Part shown: positions 53,461 to 61,531 of the stretch, in pieces
Layout: every line of letters begins with the position of its first letter
How positions within the stretch are numbered: the first letter of the stretch is position 1
Assembly (NCBI RefSeq): GCF_907177275.1
Contig: NZ_CAJSLV010000069.1
Coordinates: 6,931-70,930, forward strand
From: Actinacidiphila cocklensis
GTDB taxonomy: Bacteria > Actinomycetota > Actinomycetes > Streptomycetales > Streptomycetaceae
Direction: 5' to 3'
Length of the DNA stretch: 64,000 nt
Program-made: the position numbers and the translations under genes
Notes under the pieces: model-generated
The model's input: only the letters and a program-made list of their open reading frames with translations
Told to the model about the DNA's origin: nothing
Databases searched by the model: none

Positions 53461-55113
53461 TCACTTGACCTTGATCTCGTTGTAGACGGGCACGCTGAAC
53501 GGGTTCAGCGCGACGTTCGAGAGGTTGGACGAGTAGCCGGCGCTGCCGTTCTGATACCACAGCGGGATCGCCGGCATGTCGATGACCAGCTGCTTCTCCG
53601 CGTCCTGGAACTTGCTCACCGAGTCGGAGGTGGAGGAGGCGGCGTTGGCCTCGTTGACCAGCTTGTCGAAGTTGGCGTTGCTGTAGTGCGAGTCGTTCGA
53701 CGAGGCGCCGGTGAAGTACTGCGGCTGCAGGAAGTCCTGGATCAGCGGGTAGTCCATCTGCCAGCCGGCCCGGAAGGGGTTGTCCAGCTGCTTGCTGGTG
53801 ATGCGGTTGCGGAAGTCGGCGAAGGTGCCGACGGGGGCGCCGACGCACGCCGTGTTGTTGCCCAGCGCGTTGTTGATGCTGTTGCAGACCGCGTCGACCC
53901 ATTCCTTGTGCGAGCCGGTGTCCGCGTTGTACGAGATGGTGATCTTGCCGCCGGGCAGGCCGCCGCCCTCGGCGATCAGCTGCTTGGCCTTGTCCGCGTT
54001 GAAGGTGCACTCCTCACCGCACAGCCCCTCCTTGAAGCCGCCCGCGCTGCCGAGCACCGGGGAGGTCCAGTCGCTGGCGGGGGTGCGGGTCTGCTGGAAG
54101 ATCTGGTCGGTGATCTCCTTGCGGTTGATCGCCATCGACAGGCCCTGCCGGACCTTCGCGGAGTTCGCCGAGGACCAGCGCGAGCTGTACAGCGGGAAGG
54201 AGATGGTCTGGATGATGCCGGCCGGCACGTTGATGTAGCGGTTGCCCAGGTCGCTCTTGACGTTGCGCAGCTGGGTGACCGGGATGTCGTCGACCAGGTC
54301 GATGTTGCCGGCCTGCAGGTCGGTGTACGCGGTGTTGTTGTCGGTGTAGACCCGCAGCTCGACCCCGCCGTTCTGCGCCGGGTCGGGACCCTTGTAGCCG
54401 TCCCACTTCTGCAGATCCATCTTGGAGCCCTTGGTGTACGACGAGATCTCGTACGGACCGTTGCCGATCGGCTTGGCCAGCCACGCCTGACGGTTGGTGA
54501 AGAACGCCTGCGGAAGCGGGTAGAAGGCCGCGTAGCCCAGGGTGTCGGGGAAGAGCGCGAACTTCTGGTTGAGCTTGACCTTGAACTCGGTGTCGGAGAC
54601 CTTCGTCAGGCCGGACAGCGTGGTGGCGCTGGCCTTGGCTCCCGGGGTGTCGGGGTGCACCTTGTCGTAGCCGTCGATGTAGCTGAAGAAGCTGGCGTTG
54701 AGCTGGGCGTTCTTCAGCTGCGTGTCATAGTTCCAGGCGTTGATGAAGGAGTCGGCGTTGACCGGCTCGCCGTTGCTGAAGGTCCACCCGGTCTTGAGCT
54801 TGATGTCGAAGTTCTGCGAGTCCGACGACGTGATCGACTGGGCGATCATGTTCTGGGCCTGAGCGGTCTTCGGGTTGTACTGCTTCAGGCCGCGGAAGAT
54901 CATGTCCAGCACCTTGCCGCCCTGCACCTCGTTGGTGTTGGCCGGCTCCAGCGGGTTCTGCGGGTCGCCCCAGGAGGCCCGAACGATGCCGCCGCCGCTG
55001 CCGCCCGTCGAGCTGCTGCTCCCGCCGCTGTCACTGCTGCTGCCGCAGGCGGCGGCCGTCAGGGCGACGGCTGTCACGCCGACGGCCAACTTCACGCGCG
55101 TGGCTCCGCGCAT
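53461..55113 (-). CDS. Oligopeptide-binding lipoprotein (cluster A)
   Basis: A 550-residue SBP_bac_5 lipoprotein. Signal MRGATRVKLAVGVTAVALTA with lipobox Cys23 and a Ser/Gly-rich linker. Contains DPQNPLEPANTNEVQGGKVL and YNADTGSHKEWVDAVCNSIN, nearly identical to cluster B. The frame opens at 55128, but that ATG is part of the Shine-Dalgarno (ATGAGGAGG); the ATG at 55113 has GAGGAGG 6 nt upstream and is the true start. Two cysteines in GLCGEEC near residue 315 are absent from the paralog and may form a disulfide. Confidence 0.93.
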   Translation of the reverse strand: MRGATRVKLAVGVTAVALTAAACGSSSDSGGSSSSTGGSGGGIVRASWGDPQNPLEPANTNEVQGGKVLDMIFRGLKQYNPKTAQAQNMIAQSITSSDSQNFDIKLKTGWTFSNGEPVNADSFINAWNYDTQLKNAQLNASFFSYIDGYDKVHPDTPGAKASATTLSGLTKVSDTEFKVKLNQKFALFPDTLGYAAFYPLPQAFFTNRQAWLAKPIGNGPYEISSYTKGSKMDLQKWDGYKGPDPAQNGGVELRVYTDNNTAYTDLQAGNIDLVDDIPVTQLRNVKSDLGNRYINVPAGIIQTISFPLYSSRWSSANSAKVRQGLSMAINRKEITDQIFQQTRTPASDWTSPVLGSAGGFKEGLCGEECTFNADKAKQLIAEGGGLPGGKITISYNADTGSHKEWVDAVCNSINNALGNNTACVGAPVGTFADFRNRITSKQLDNPFRAGWQMDYPLIQDFLQPQYFTGASSNDSHYSNANFDKLVNEANAASSTSDSVSKFQDAEKQLVIDMPAIPLWYQNGSAGYSSNLSNVALNPFSVPVYNEIKVK

Positions 55114-55263
55114 CGCGTGCCTCCTCATGGGTCACAAATGACACTTCGTTACCCATGACACAGCAATTGCGGCAAAGCCGCACTTCTACTCCTGCGTGTC
55201 GCGTAGCCAATGCGTTGGCCAGAGGGCGACGCACCGCGCCGCGCACCCTGCGGCAGGACGCCG

Positions 55264-55295
55264 GAAGGGGCGCCCCCCTGCGGGGACGCCCCTTC
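55264..55295 (-). terminator. Terminator after cluster B
   Basis: Stem GAAGGGGCGCCCC (55264-55276) with GGGGACGCCCCTTC (55282-55295), one mismatch. It lies 26 bp after the last gene of cluster B and 150 bp before the cluster A lipoprotein start, so the two clusters are separate transcription units. Confidence 0.65.
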
Positions 55296-55320
55296 TCGTA
55301 CTGCTGCGGTGGAGGACCGG

Positions 55321-56457
55321 TCAGGCCGCGCCCACCACGTCCTTCTCCTCGGCGAAGTGGCACGCGGACTCGTGCTTGGCCGGGGTGTCGACCTCGGCGA
55401 ACCGGGTCGGGATCGCGAGCAGCGGCTCCTCCTCCGCGCACCGCGCCTCCGCCTTCCAGCAGCGGGTGCGGAAGCGGCACCCGGACGGCGGGTTCGCCGG
55501 CGAGGGCACGTCGCCCGACAGGATGATGCGCTCCCGGTGCTCACGCGCCTCGGGGTCCGGCACCGGCACCGCGGACAGCAGCGCCTGGGTGTACGGGTGG
55601 GTGGGGTGCTCGTAGATCTCGGCGTCCGAGCCGATCTCCGCGATCTTGCCCAGGTACATCACGCCGACGCGGTCGGAGATGTGCCGGACGATGGACAGGT
55701 CGTGCGCGATGAAGATGTAGGACAGGTTGAACTCGTCCTGCAGCTTCTCCATCAGGTTGATGACCTGCGCCTGCACCGAGACGTCCAGCGCCGAGACCGG
55801 CTCGTCGCAGATGATGATCTCCGGGTTGAGCGCGAGGCCGCGGGCGATGCCGATGCGCTGGCGCTGGCCGCCGGAGAACTGGTGCGGGTACCGGTTGATG
55901 TACTCCGGGTTCAGGCCGACGACGTCGAGCAGCTCCTCGACCCGCTTGCGGCGGTCGCCCTTGGGCGCCACCTCGGGGTGGATGTCGAAGGGCTCGCCGA
56001 TGATGTCGCCGACCGTCATCCGCGGGTTGAGCGAGGTGTACGGGTCCTGGAACACCATCTGGATGTTGCGCCGGACCGCCTTGAGCGCGCGCCCGGACAG
56101 CTTGGTGATGTCCTGGCCCTTGTAGAAGACCTCGCCCGCGGTGGCCTGCTCCAGGCTCATGAGCAGCTTGGCCACGGTGGACTTGCCGCAGCCGGACTCG
56201 CCCACGATGCCCAGCGTCTCGCCGGCGTACAGGTCGAAGGAGACGCCGTCGACGGCCTTGACCGCACCGATCTGCCGCTTGACGACGATGCCCTGGGTCA
56301 GCGGGAAGTGCTTGACCAGGTTCCGCACCTGCAGGATCGGCTCGCGGTCGGCGAGCTGGGCGGCAGCCGCCTCGGCCGCCTCGACGACGGGTGCGCCGGC
56401 CTCGGCGGCGGTCGCCGCCGAGGACTCGGGGTCCTTGGAGAGAGTGGGCTCACTCAC
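55321..56457 (-). CDS. Oligopeptide ABC transporter ATPase, OppF/DppF type (cluster B)
   Basis: A 378-residue ATPase with a 40-residue Ala/Glu-rich N-terminal extension, then Walker [36 protein letters not shown] (Cys in place of the usual Ala/Val) and [14 protein letters not shown]-terminal CRFRTRCW motif. Overlaps the OppD-type gene by 8 bp. Closest relative in the window is the cluster A copy. Confidence 0.93.
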   Translation of the reverse strand: MSEPTLSKDPESSAATAAEAGAPVVEAAEAAAAQLADREPILQVRNLVKHFPLTQGIVVKRQIGAVKAVDGVSFDLYAGETLGIVGESGCGKSTVAKLLMSLEQATAGEVFYKGQDITKLSGRALKAVRRNIQMVFQDPYTSLNPRMTVGDIIGEPFDIHPEVAPKGDRRKRVEELLDVVGLNPEYINRYPHQFSGGQRQRIGIARGLALNPEIIICDEPVSALDVSVQAQVINLMEKLQDEFNLSYIFIAHDLSIVRHISDRVGVMYLGKIAEIGSDAEIYEHPTHPYTQALLSAVPVPDPEAREHRERIILSGDVPSPANPPSGCRFRTRCWKAEARCAEEEPLLAIPTRFAEVDTPAKHESACHFAEEKDVVGAA

Positions 56458-57478
56458 CGAGGGTCTCCTTCCAGAAGTGGCAGGCGCTGCCGCGCGCCGT
56501 GCCGACCGGGTGCAGCTGGGGCACGTCGGTACGGCAGATGTCCTGCGCCATCGGGCAGCGCGGGTTGAAGGCGCAGCCCGACGGGATACGCGTCAGGTTC
56601 GGCGGCAGGCCCTTGATCGCGTACAGCTCCTGGCCCTTCTGGTCCAGCCGCGGGATCGACTGGAGCAGGCCCTTGGTGTACGGGTGCGCCGGCTTGGAGT
56701 AGATGTCGTGGACGGGGGCGTCCTCGACGATCCGGCCGGCGTACATCACCGCGATCTTGTCGGCGACGTCGGCGACCACGCCGAGGTCGTGGGTGATCAG
56801 GATCAGACCCATGTTGTACTCGGCCTGCAGCTCCGCGAGGAGCTCCATGACCTGGGCCTGGACCGTCACGTCGAGGGCCGTGGTCGGCTCGTCGGCGATG
56901 ATCAGGTCGGGTTCGAGGGCCAGCGCCATGGCGATCATGATGCGCTGGCGCATACCGCCGGAGAACTGGTGCGGGTAGTCGCCCACCCGCTCCCTGGCGG
57001 CCGGGATGCGCACCCGGTCCATCAGCTCGATGGCCTTGGCCTTGGCGTCCTTGCGGGACAGGCCCTGGTGCACCCGGTACATCTCGCCGAGCTGGTAGCC
57101 CACGCTCAGCACCGGGTTGAGGGAGGACAGCGCGTCCTGGAAGATCATGGCGATCTTCCGGCCGCGGATCTTCCGCCGCTCCTCGCCGGACATCTTGAGC
57201 ATGTCGCGGCCCTGGAAGAGGATCTCGCCCTTGGGGATACGGGCCGGCGGCATGTCCAGGATGCCCATGACGGCCTGCGCGGAGACCGACTTGCCGGAGC
57301 CCGACTCGCCGAGCACGGCGAGGGTCTCGCCGGCGTTCACCGAGTAGTTGACACCGTTCACGGCCTTGGCGACGCCGTCACGGGTGTGGAACTCCACGTG
57401 CAGGTCGCGTACTTCCAGCAGCGGCGCCAGCTTCGCGTCAGGCGTGGGAACGTCCGATATATCGTCGATGACAGTCAA
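56450..57478 (-). CDS. Oligopeptide ABC transporter ATPase, OppD/DppD type (cluster B)
   Basis: A 342-residue ATPase: Walker [49 protein letters not shown] and the four-Cys C-terminal motif. No ATG or GTG fits; the start is a TTG at 57478 with AGGAGGG 6 nt upstream that overlaps the stop of the preceding permease gene. The open frame continues upstream through that gene but this is coincidental. Confidence 0.9.
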   Translation of the reverse strand: MTVIDDISDVPTPDAKLAPLLEVRDLHVEFHTRDGVAKAVNGVNYSVNAGETLAVLGESGSGKSVSAQAVMGILDMPPARIPKGEILFQGRDMLKMSGEERRKIRGRKIAMIFQDALSSLNPVLSVGYQLGEMYRVHQGLSRKDAKAKAIELMDRVRIPAARERVGDYPHQFSGGMRQRIMIAMALALEPDLIIADEPTTALDVTVQAQVMELLAELQAEYNMGLILITHDLGVVADVADKIAVMYAGRIVEDAPVHDIYSKPAHPYTKGLLQSIPRLDQKGQELYAIKGLPPNLTRIPSGCAFNPRCPMAQDICRTDVPQLHPVGTARGSACHFWKETLGE

Positions 57479-57489
57479 CGTACGCCCTC

Positions 57490-58422
57490 CTAGCGCAGCT
57501 TGGGGTCGAGGGCGTCGCGGACCGCGTCGCCGAGCAGGATGAAGGCCAGCACCGTCACGCTGAGCGCGCCCGCGGGCCACAGCAGCATGTGCGGCGCGTT
57601 GCGGATCTGCTCGGCGGCCGCGGAGATGTCGATGCCCCACGAGACGGCCGGCGGCTTGAGGCCCACGCCGAGGAACGACAGTGTCGCTTCCAGCGAAATG
57701 AAGGTGCCGAGCGCGATCGTGGACCATACGATGACCGGAGCCAGCGCGTTCGGGGCGATGTGCCGCAGCAGGATCCTGCCGTGGCCCGCACCGAGCGCCT
57801 TGGCGGCCAGTACGTAGTCCTGCTCCTTCGCGGTGATCACGGCGCCGCGGGCGATACGGGCCAGCTGCGGCCAGCCCAGCAGGATGATGAAGGTCGACAC
57901 GGTCAGCACCGAACCGCCCTTGACGGCGGACAGGAAGACCACGCCGCCGAGCAGGATCGGGATACCGAAGAAGATGTCGCTGACCCGGGAGATGATCGAG
58001 TCCAGCCAGCCACCGAAGTAGCCGGACAGGCCGCCGAGCACCGCACCGAGCACCGCCACGCCGAGCGTCGAGAAGATGCCGACCTCGACCGAGGCGCGGG
58101 CACCGTAGACGGTACGGGTGTAGACGTCGCAGCCCTGCTGGTCGAAGCCGAACCAGTGCCCGGAGCTGGGACCGTTCTGCGAGTCGATCAGGTTGCACTG
58201 CAGCGGGTCCTGGCTGGCGATCAGCCCCGGCCAGATCGAGATGACGATCAGGAACAGGATGACCAGCGCCGATATGTAGAAGATCGGCTTGCGGCTCAGG
58301 TCGTACCAGGCGTCGTTCCACAGGCTGCGCGGCTTGTCGCGCTTGTCGACGGGGACGGGCGCTCCGTCCGGGGCGACGGCGGGGACACCGTCGAGAATCA
58401 CGGCGTCGGTGTTCTCAGGCAT
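57490..58422 (-). CDS. Oligopeptide ABC transporter permease, OppC/DppC type (cluster B)
   Basis: A 310-residue permease with SLWNDAWYDLSRKPIFYISA as first helix region, FGFDQQGCDVYTRTVYGARA, and coupling loop YVLAAKALGAGHGRILLRHI. Shares SPDP-free N-terminal tail shortened relative to cluster A. The start overlaps the OppB-type stop by 8 bp (ATGCCTGA), the same junction as in cluster A. Confidence 0.93.
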   Translation of the reverse strand: MPENTDAVILDGVPAVAPDGAPVPVDKRDKPRSLWNDAWYDLSRKPIFYISALVILFLIVISIWPGLIASQDPLQCNLIDSQNGPSSGHWFGFDQQGCDVYTRTVYGARASVEVGIFSTLGVAVLGAVLGGLSGYFGGWLDSIISRVSDIFFGIPILLGGVVFLSAVKGGSVLTVSTFIILLGWPQLARIARGAVITAKEQDYVLAAKALGAGHGRILLRHIAPNALAPVIVWSTIALGTFISLEATLSFLGVGLKPPAVSWGIDISAAAEQIRNAPHMLLWPAGALSVTVLAFILLGDAVRDALDPKLR

Positions 58423-59338
58423 ACCGGATCCTCGGGTCCAGGACCGCGTAGAGCAGGTCGACGAGCAGGTTCGCGAGCAGGAAGACGATCACCAGGACCG
58501 TCACGAAGCCCACGACGGTCGCAGGGCTGTTGTGCACGATGCCCTGGTAGATCTGGTAACCCACACCGTGGATGTTGAAGATCCGCTCGGTGACGAGGGC
58601 GCCGGCCATCAGGTTGCCGATGTCGGTACCGAGGAAGGTCACCACGGGTATGAGCGAGTTGCGCAGCATGTGGTTGGTGATCACCCGGCGGCGCGGCAGG
58701 CCCTTGGCCACCGCGGTACGCAGGTAGTCCGCCCGGGTGTTCTCCGCGACCGAGGTGCGGGTCAGCCGGGCCACATACGCCAGGGAGACGCCGGCCAGCA
58801 CCAGGCCCGGCATGAGCAGGTCCTTGAAGGGCGCGCCCTCACCGACCGAGGGATGCACGATCGACCACTTGACGCCGAAGAAGTACTGCAGCACGTAGCC
58901 GGTGACGAAGGTGGGGATGGACACCACGATCAGCGTCATCGCCAGCACACCGGTGTCGAAGAACCGTCCGCGGCGCAGGCCGGCGAACACGCCGAGCGCC
59001 ACACCGACGATCGCCTCGATGAGGAACGCGACGATGGTCAGCCGCAGCGTCACCGGGTAGGCGGTCTTCAGCAGGTCGGTGACCGGCTGCTGGTTCCAGG
59101 CGTTGCCGAAGTCGCCCTTGAAGACGTTCGACATGTAGATCCAGTACTGCTGGATCAGCGGGTCGTTCAGATGCAGGTCGTGTCTGATCTGAGCTGCCGT
59201 CGCGGGGTCCGGCGTACGGTCTCCGAACATGGCAGCCACGGGGTCACCGAGACCCCAAACCATCACGAAGATCAACAATGTGGTTCCGATGAAGACCGGA
59301 ACCATCTGGAGCAGTCGCCTGATGACGTAGCGCCCCAT
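58415..59338 (-). CDS. Oligopeptide ABC transporter permease, OppB/DppB type (cluster B)
   Basis: A 307-residue permease starting MGRYVIRRLLQMVPVFIGT, six helices, coupling loop YLRTAVAKGLPRRRVITNHM, C-terminal YAVLDPRIRYA. The ATG at 59338 has GGAGGG close upstream and matches the cluster A start exactly; the frame opens at 59398 but the extra 20 residues cover the intergenic hairpin and are rejected. Confidence 0.93.
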   Translation of the reverse strand: MGRYVIRRLLQMVPVFIGTTLLIFVMVWGLGDPVAAMFGDRTPDPATAAQIRHDLHLNDPLIQQYWIYMSNVFKGDFGNAWNQQPVTDLLKTAYPVTLRLTIVAFLIEAIVGVALGVFAGLRRGRFFDTGVLAMTLIVVSIPTFVTGYVLQYFFGVKWSIVHPSVGEGAPFKDLLMPGLVLAGVSLAYVARLTRTSVAENTRADYLRTAVAKGLPRRRVITNHMLRNSLIPVVTFLGTDIGNLMAGALVTERIFNIHGVGYQIYQGIVHNSPATVVGFVTVLVIVFLLANLLVDLLYAVLDPRIRYA

Positions 59339-59365
59339 CTGCCCTCCAGGGATCGGGGCAGACGA

Positions 59366-59390
59366 CGGCCGGGGCTTGTGGCCCCGGCCG
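59366..59390 (-). terminator. Hairpin between cluster B lipoprotein and permease genes
   Basis: Perfect 10-bp stem CGGCCGGGGC with GCCCCGGCCG, loop TTGTG, in the 152-bp space after the lipoprotein gene. Same position as the hairpins in the other two transporter clusters. Confidence 0.7.
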
Positions 59391-59490
59391 ACATCCACAC
59401 CGCGAGCGGTTGTTTGTCAGTTCCCCCGCAAGCGTGCCCGAACGTCTCCCCTGTACGGACCCGCCTACTGCAGGTAGTGCGTGATCGGGG

Positions 59491-61146
59491 TCAGTTGACC
59501 GTGATCTCGGTGAAGATGGGGTAGCTGAACGCGTTCTCCTTGACGTTGGAGACCTTGGACGACCAACCCGCCTGACCGTTCTGGTACCACAGCGGAACGA
59601 TCGGCATGTCGGTGAGGACCTGCTTCTCGGCCTGCTGGTACAGGGCGATCGACTTGGCCGGGTCAGCCTCGGCGTTCGCCTGGTTGATCAGGGTGTCGAC
59701 CGTCTTGTTGCTGTACTTCGAGTCGTTCGAGCTGCCGCTGGTCGCGTACAGCGGCGTGATGAAGTCGTCGATCAGCGGGTAGTCCATCTGCCAGCCGGAA
59801 CGGAACGGCTGGGTCATCTGGCCCTTGGTGATCTGGTCGCGGAAGTCCGCGAAGGTGCCCGTGGGGGCGCCGACGCAGGCCTTGTTGTTGCCCAGCACGT
59901 TGTTGATGCTGTTGCAGACCGCGTCGACCCATTCCTTGTGCGAGCCGGAGTCGGCGTTGTAGCCGAGCTTCATCTGGCCGCCGGGGATGCCGCCGCCTTC
60001 GGTGATCAGCTGCTTGGCCTTGACCGGGTCGTACTTGACCGAGTCGCCGGCGAGCGTGTCGCTGTAACCGCCGGCCGCGCCCAGCACCGGGGAGGTGAGG
60101 TCGTTGGCCGGGGTGCGGGTGCCACCGAAGATCTTGTCGGTGATCGTCTTGCGGTCGATCGCCATGGAGATGCCCTGGCGGACCTTCTCCATGCCGGACT
60201 TGCTCCACTCCGGCTTGTACATCGGGAAGGAGAACGTCTGGATGATGCCGGCCGGCTGGTTCAGGTAGCGGCCGCCCAGGTCGTCCTTCACGTGCGGCAG
60301 GTCGGCGGCCGGGATGTCGTCGAGGACGTCCAGCTGGCCGGACTGCAGGTCCGCGTAGGCGGTGTCGCTGCTGGTGTAGACCTTCAGCAGGACGCCCTTG
60401 TTCTTCGGCTTGCTCGGACCCGTGTAGTTCGGGTTCGGGACCAGCTTCATGCTCGTGCCCTTGGTGTAGGACTCGATCATGTACGGGCCGTCACCGATGG
60501 GCTTGGCCAGGTACGCGGCGTGGTTGTCGAAGAACTCCTTGGGCAGCGGCGCGAAGGCCTTGTAGCCCAGGCGGTCCGGCCACGTGGAGAACTTCTGGCT
60601 CAGCTTGACCGTGAAGGTGTGGTCGTCCACGACCTTCAGACCGGACATGGTCTTGGCGGTCGGCGCGGCCTTCTCGTCGTCCGGGTGGACGGCCTTGTAG
60701 CCGTCGATGTCCGCGAAGAAGTACGAGTTCAGCTGCTTGTTGGTGACCAGGGCACCGTAGTTCCAGGCGTCCACGAAGGAGCCGGAGGTGACCGGGGTAC
60801 CGTCCGAGAACTTCAGGTCCGGCTTGATCTTGATGGTGAAGTTCTGCTGGTCGGTCGTGGTGATCGAGTCAGCGGCCTCAAGGTTGGCCTTGCCTGTGGC
60901 GTCGTACTCCTTGAGGTTCATGAAGATCATGTCCAGGACCTTGCCGCCCTGCACCTCATTGGTGTTGGCGGGCTCGAGCGGGTTCTGGGGGTCGCCCCAC
61001 CACGCTCGGACGATCCCGTCACTGGACGATCCACTGGACTTGGCCTTGTCCTTGCTGCCCGAGTCATCGCTCGAACTGCAGGCGGTCGCTGCGAGGGCGA
61101 TCACGGCCGCACCTACGACCCACTTGGCGCTCTTGGCACCGCGCAT
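59491..61146 (-). CDS. Oligopeptide-binding lipoprotein (cluster B)
   Basis: A 551-residue SBP_bac_5 lipoprotein. Signal MRGAKSAKWVVGAAVIALAA, lipobox ATAC (Cys23), Ser/Lys-rich linker. DPQNPLEPANTNEVQGGKVL and YNADSGSHKEWVDAVCNSIN match cluster A; the binding pocket differs by scattered substitutions and cluster B lacks the GLCGEEC pair. GAGGAGG lies upstream of the ATG. First gene of cluster B, with a 340-bp regulatory region to typA. Confidence 0.94.
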   Translation of the reverse strand: MRGAKSAKWVVGAAVIALAATACSSSDDSGSKDKAKSSGSSSDGIVRAWWGDPQNPLEPANTNEVQGGKVLDMIFMNLKEYDATGKANLEAADSITTTDQQNFTIKIKPDLKFSDGTPVTSGSFVDAWNYGALVTNKQLNSYFFADIDGYKAVHPDDEKAAPTAKTMSGLKVVDDHTFTVKLSQKFSTWPDRLGYKAFAPLPKEFFDNHAAYLAKPIGDGPYMIESYTKGTSMKLVPNPNYTGPSKPKNKGVLLKVYTSSDTAYADLQSGQLDVLDDIPAADLPHVKDDLGGRYLNQPAGIIQTFSFPMYKPEWSKSGMEKVRQGISMAIDRKTITDKIFGGTRTPANDLTSPVLGAAGGYSDTLAGDSVKYDPVKAKQLITEGGGIPGGQMKLGYNADSGSHKEWVDAVCNSINNVLGNNKACVGAPTGTFADFRDQITKGQMTQPFRSGWQMDYPLIDDFITPLYATSGSSNDSKYSNKTVDTLINQANAEADPAKSIALYQQAEKQVLTDMPIVPLWYQNGQAGWSSKVSNVKENAFSYPIFTEITVN

Positions 61147-61183
61147 GGGTTTGCCTCCTCAGGAGTCACTATCGATACGTGAA

Positions 61184-61233
61184 AGGAAGGCCGGACGCCC
61201 ACTGACACCCCTGACAGCGACTACGGCCTTCCT
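61184..61233 (-). promoter_or_regulatory. Leader inverted repeat upstream of cluster B lipoprotein
   Basis: AGGAAGGCCG (61184-61193) and CGGCCTTCCT (61224-61233), perfect 10-bp arms with a 30-nt loop, ending about 38 nt before the start codon on the - strand. It could fold in the 5' leader, or be a repressor site. Confidence 0.5.
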
Positions 61234-61477
61234 GTGCTCGTGAGTCGGCGCTCCCCATCAGCGCGTGACCCATTGACCCGAGCTCAACTTCGTCCCACTA
61301 TCGGGCACGTTTGAAGTCGGATCGACACAGGGTTGGTCTCGCTTTGGTCACATCGACGTCGATCTTGTTCCAGAATCCGGACATTATGGAACGTAGACAG
61401 ACACCGGCGAAATGGGCAGTGTGACCTATCTAACGGTGATTGCTGTCCGGAAAGCGGACAGCGTGAGACCACGCAAA

Positions 61478-61505
61478 GAGGGGTCCAGGGAAGCCTGGAC
61501 CCCTC
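61478..61505 (-). terminator. Intrinsic terminator of typA
   Basis: Perfect 12-bp stem GAGGGGTCCAGG with CCTGGACCCCTC, 4-nt loop, followed on the - strand by TTTGCG; 27 bp after the typA stop. Confidence 0.85.
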
Positions 61506-61531
61506 ACCGTTTCCTTGGCGGTCAGTGAGCG

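Larger units (their letters stand above)
61147..61531. other. 385-bp region between typA and cluster B
   Basis: Holds the typA terminator (61478-61505), a small hairpin (GCTGTCCG 61442-61449 with CGGACAGC 61455-61462), an AT-richer stretch (61290-61440) that should contain the cluster B promoter, and a leader inverted repeat near the lipoprotein start. No gene seen. Confidence 0.65.
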
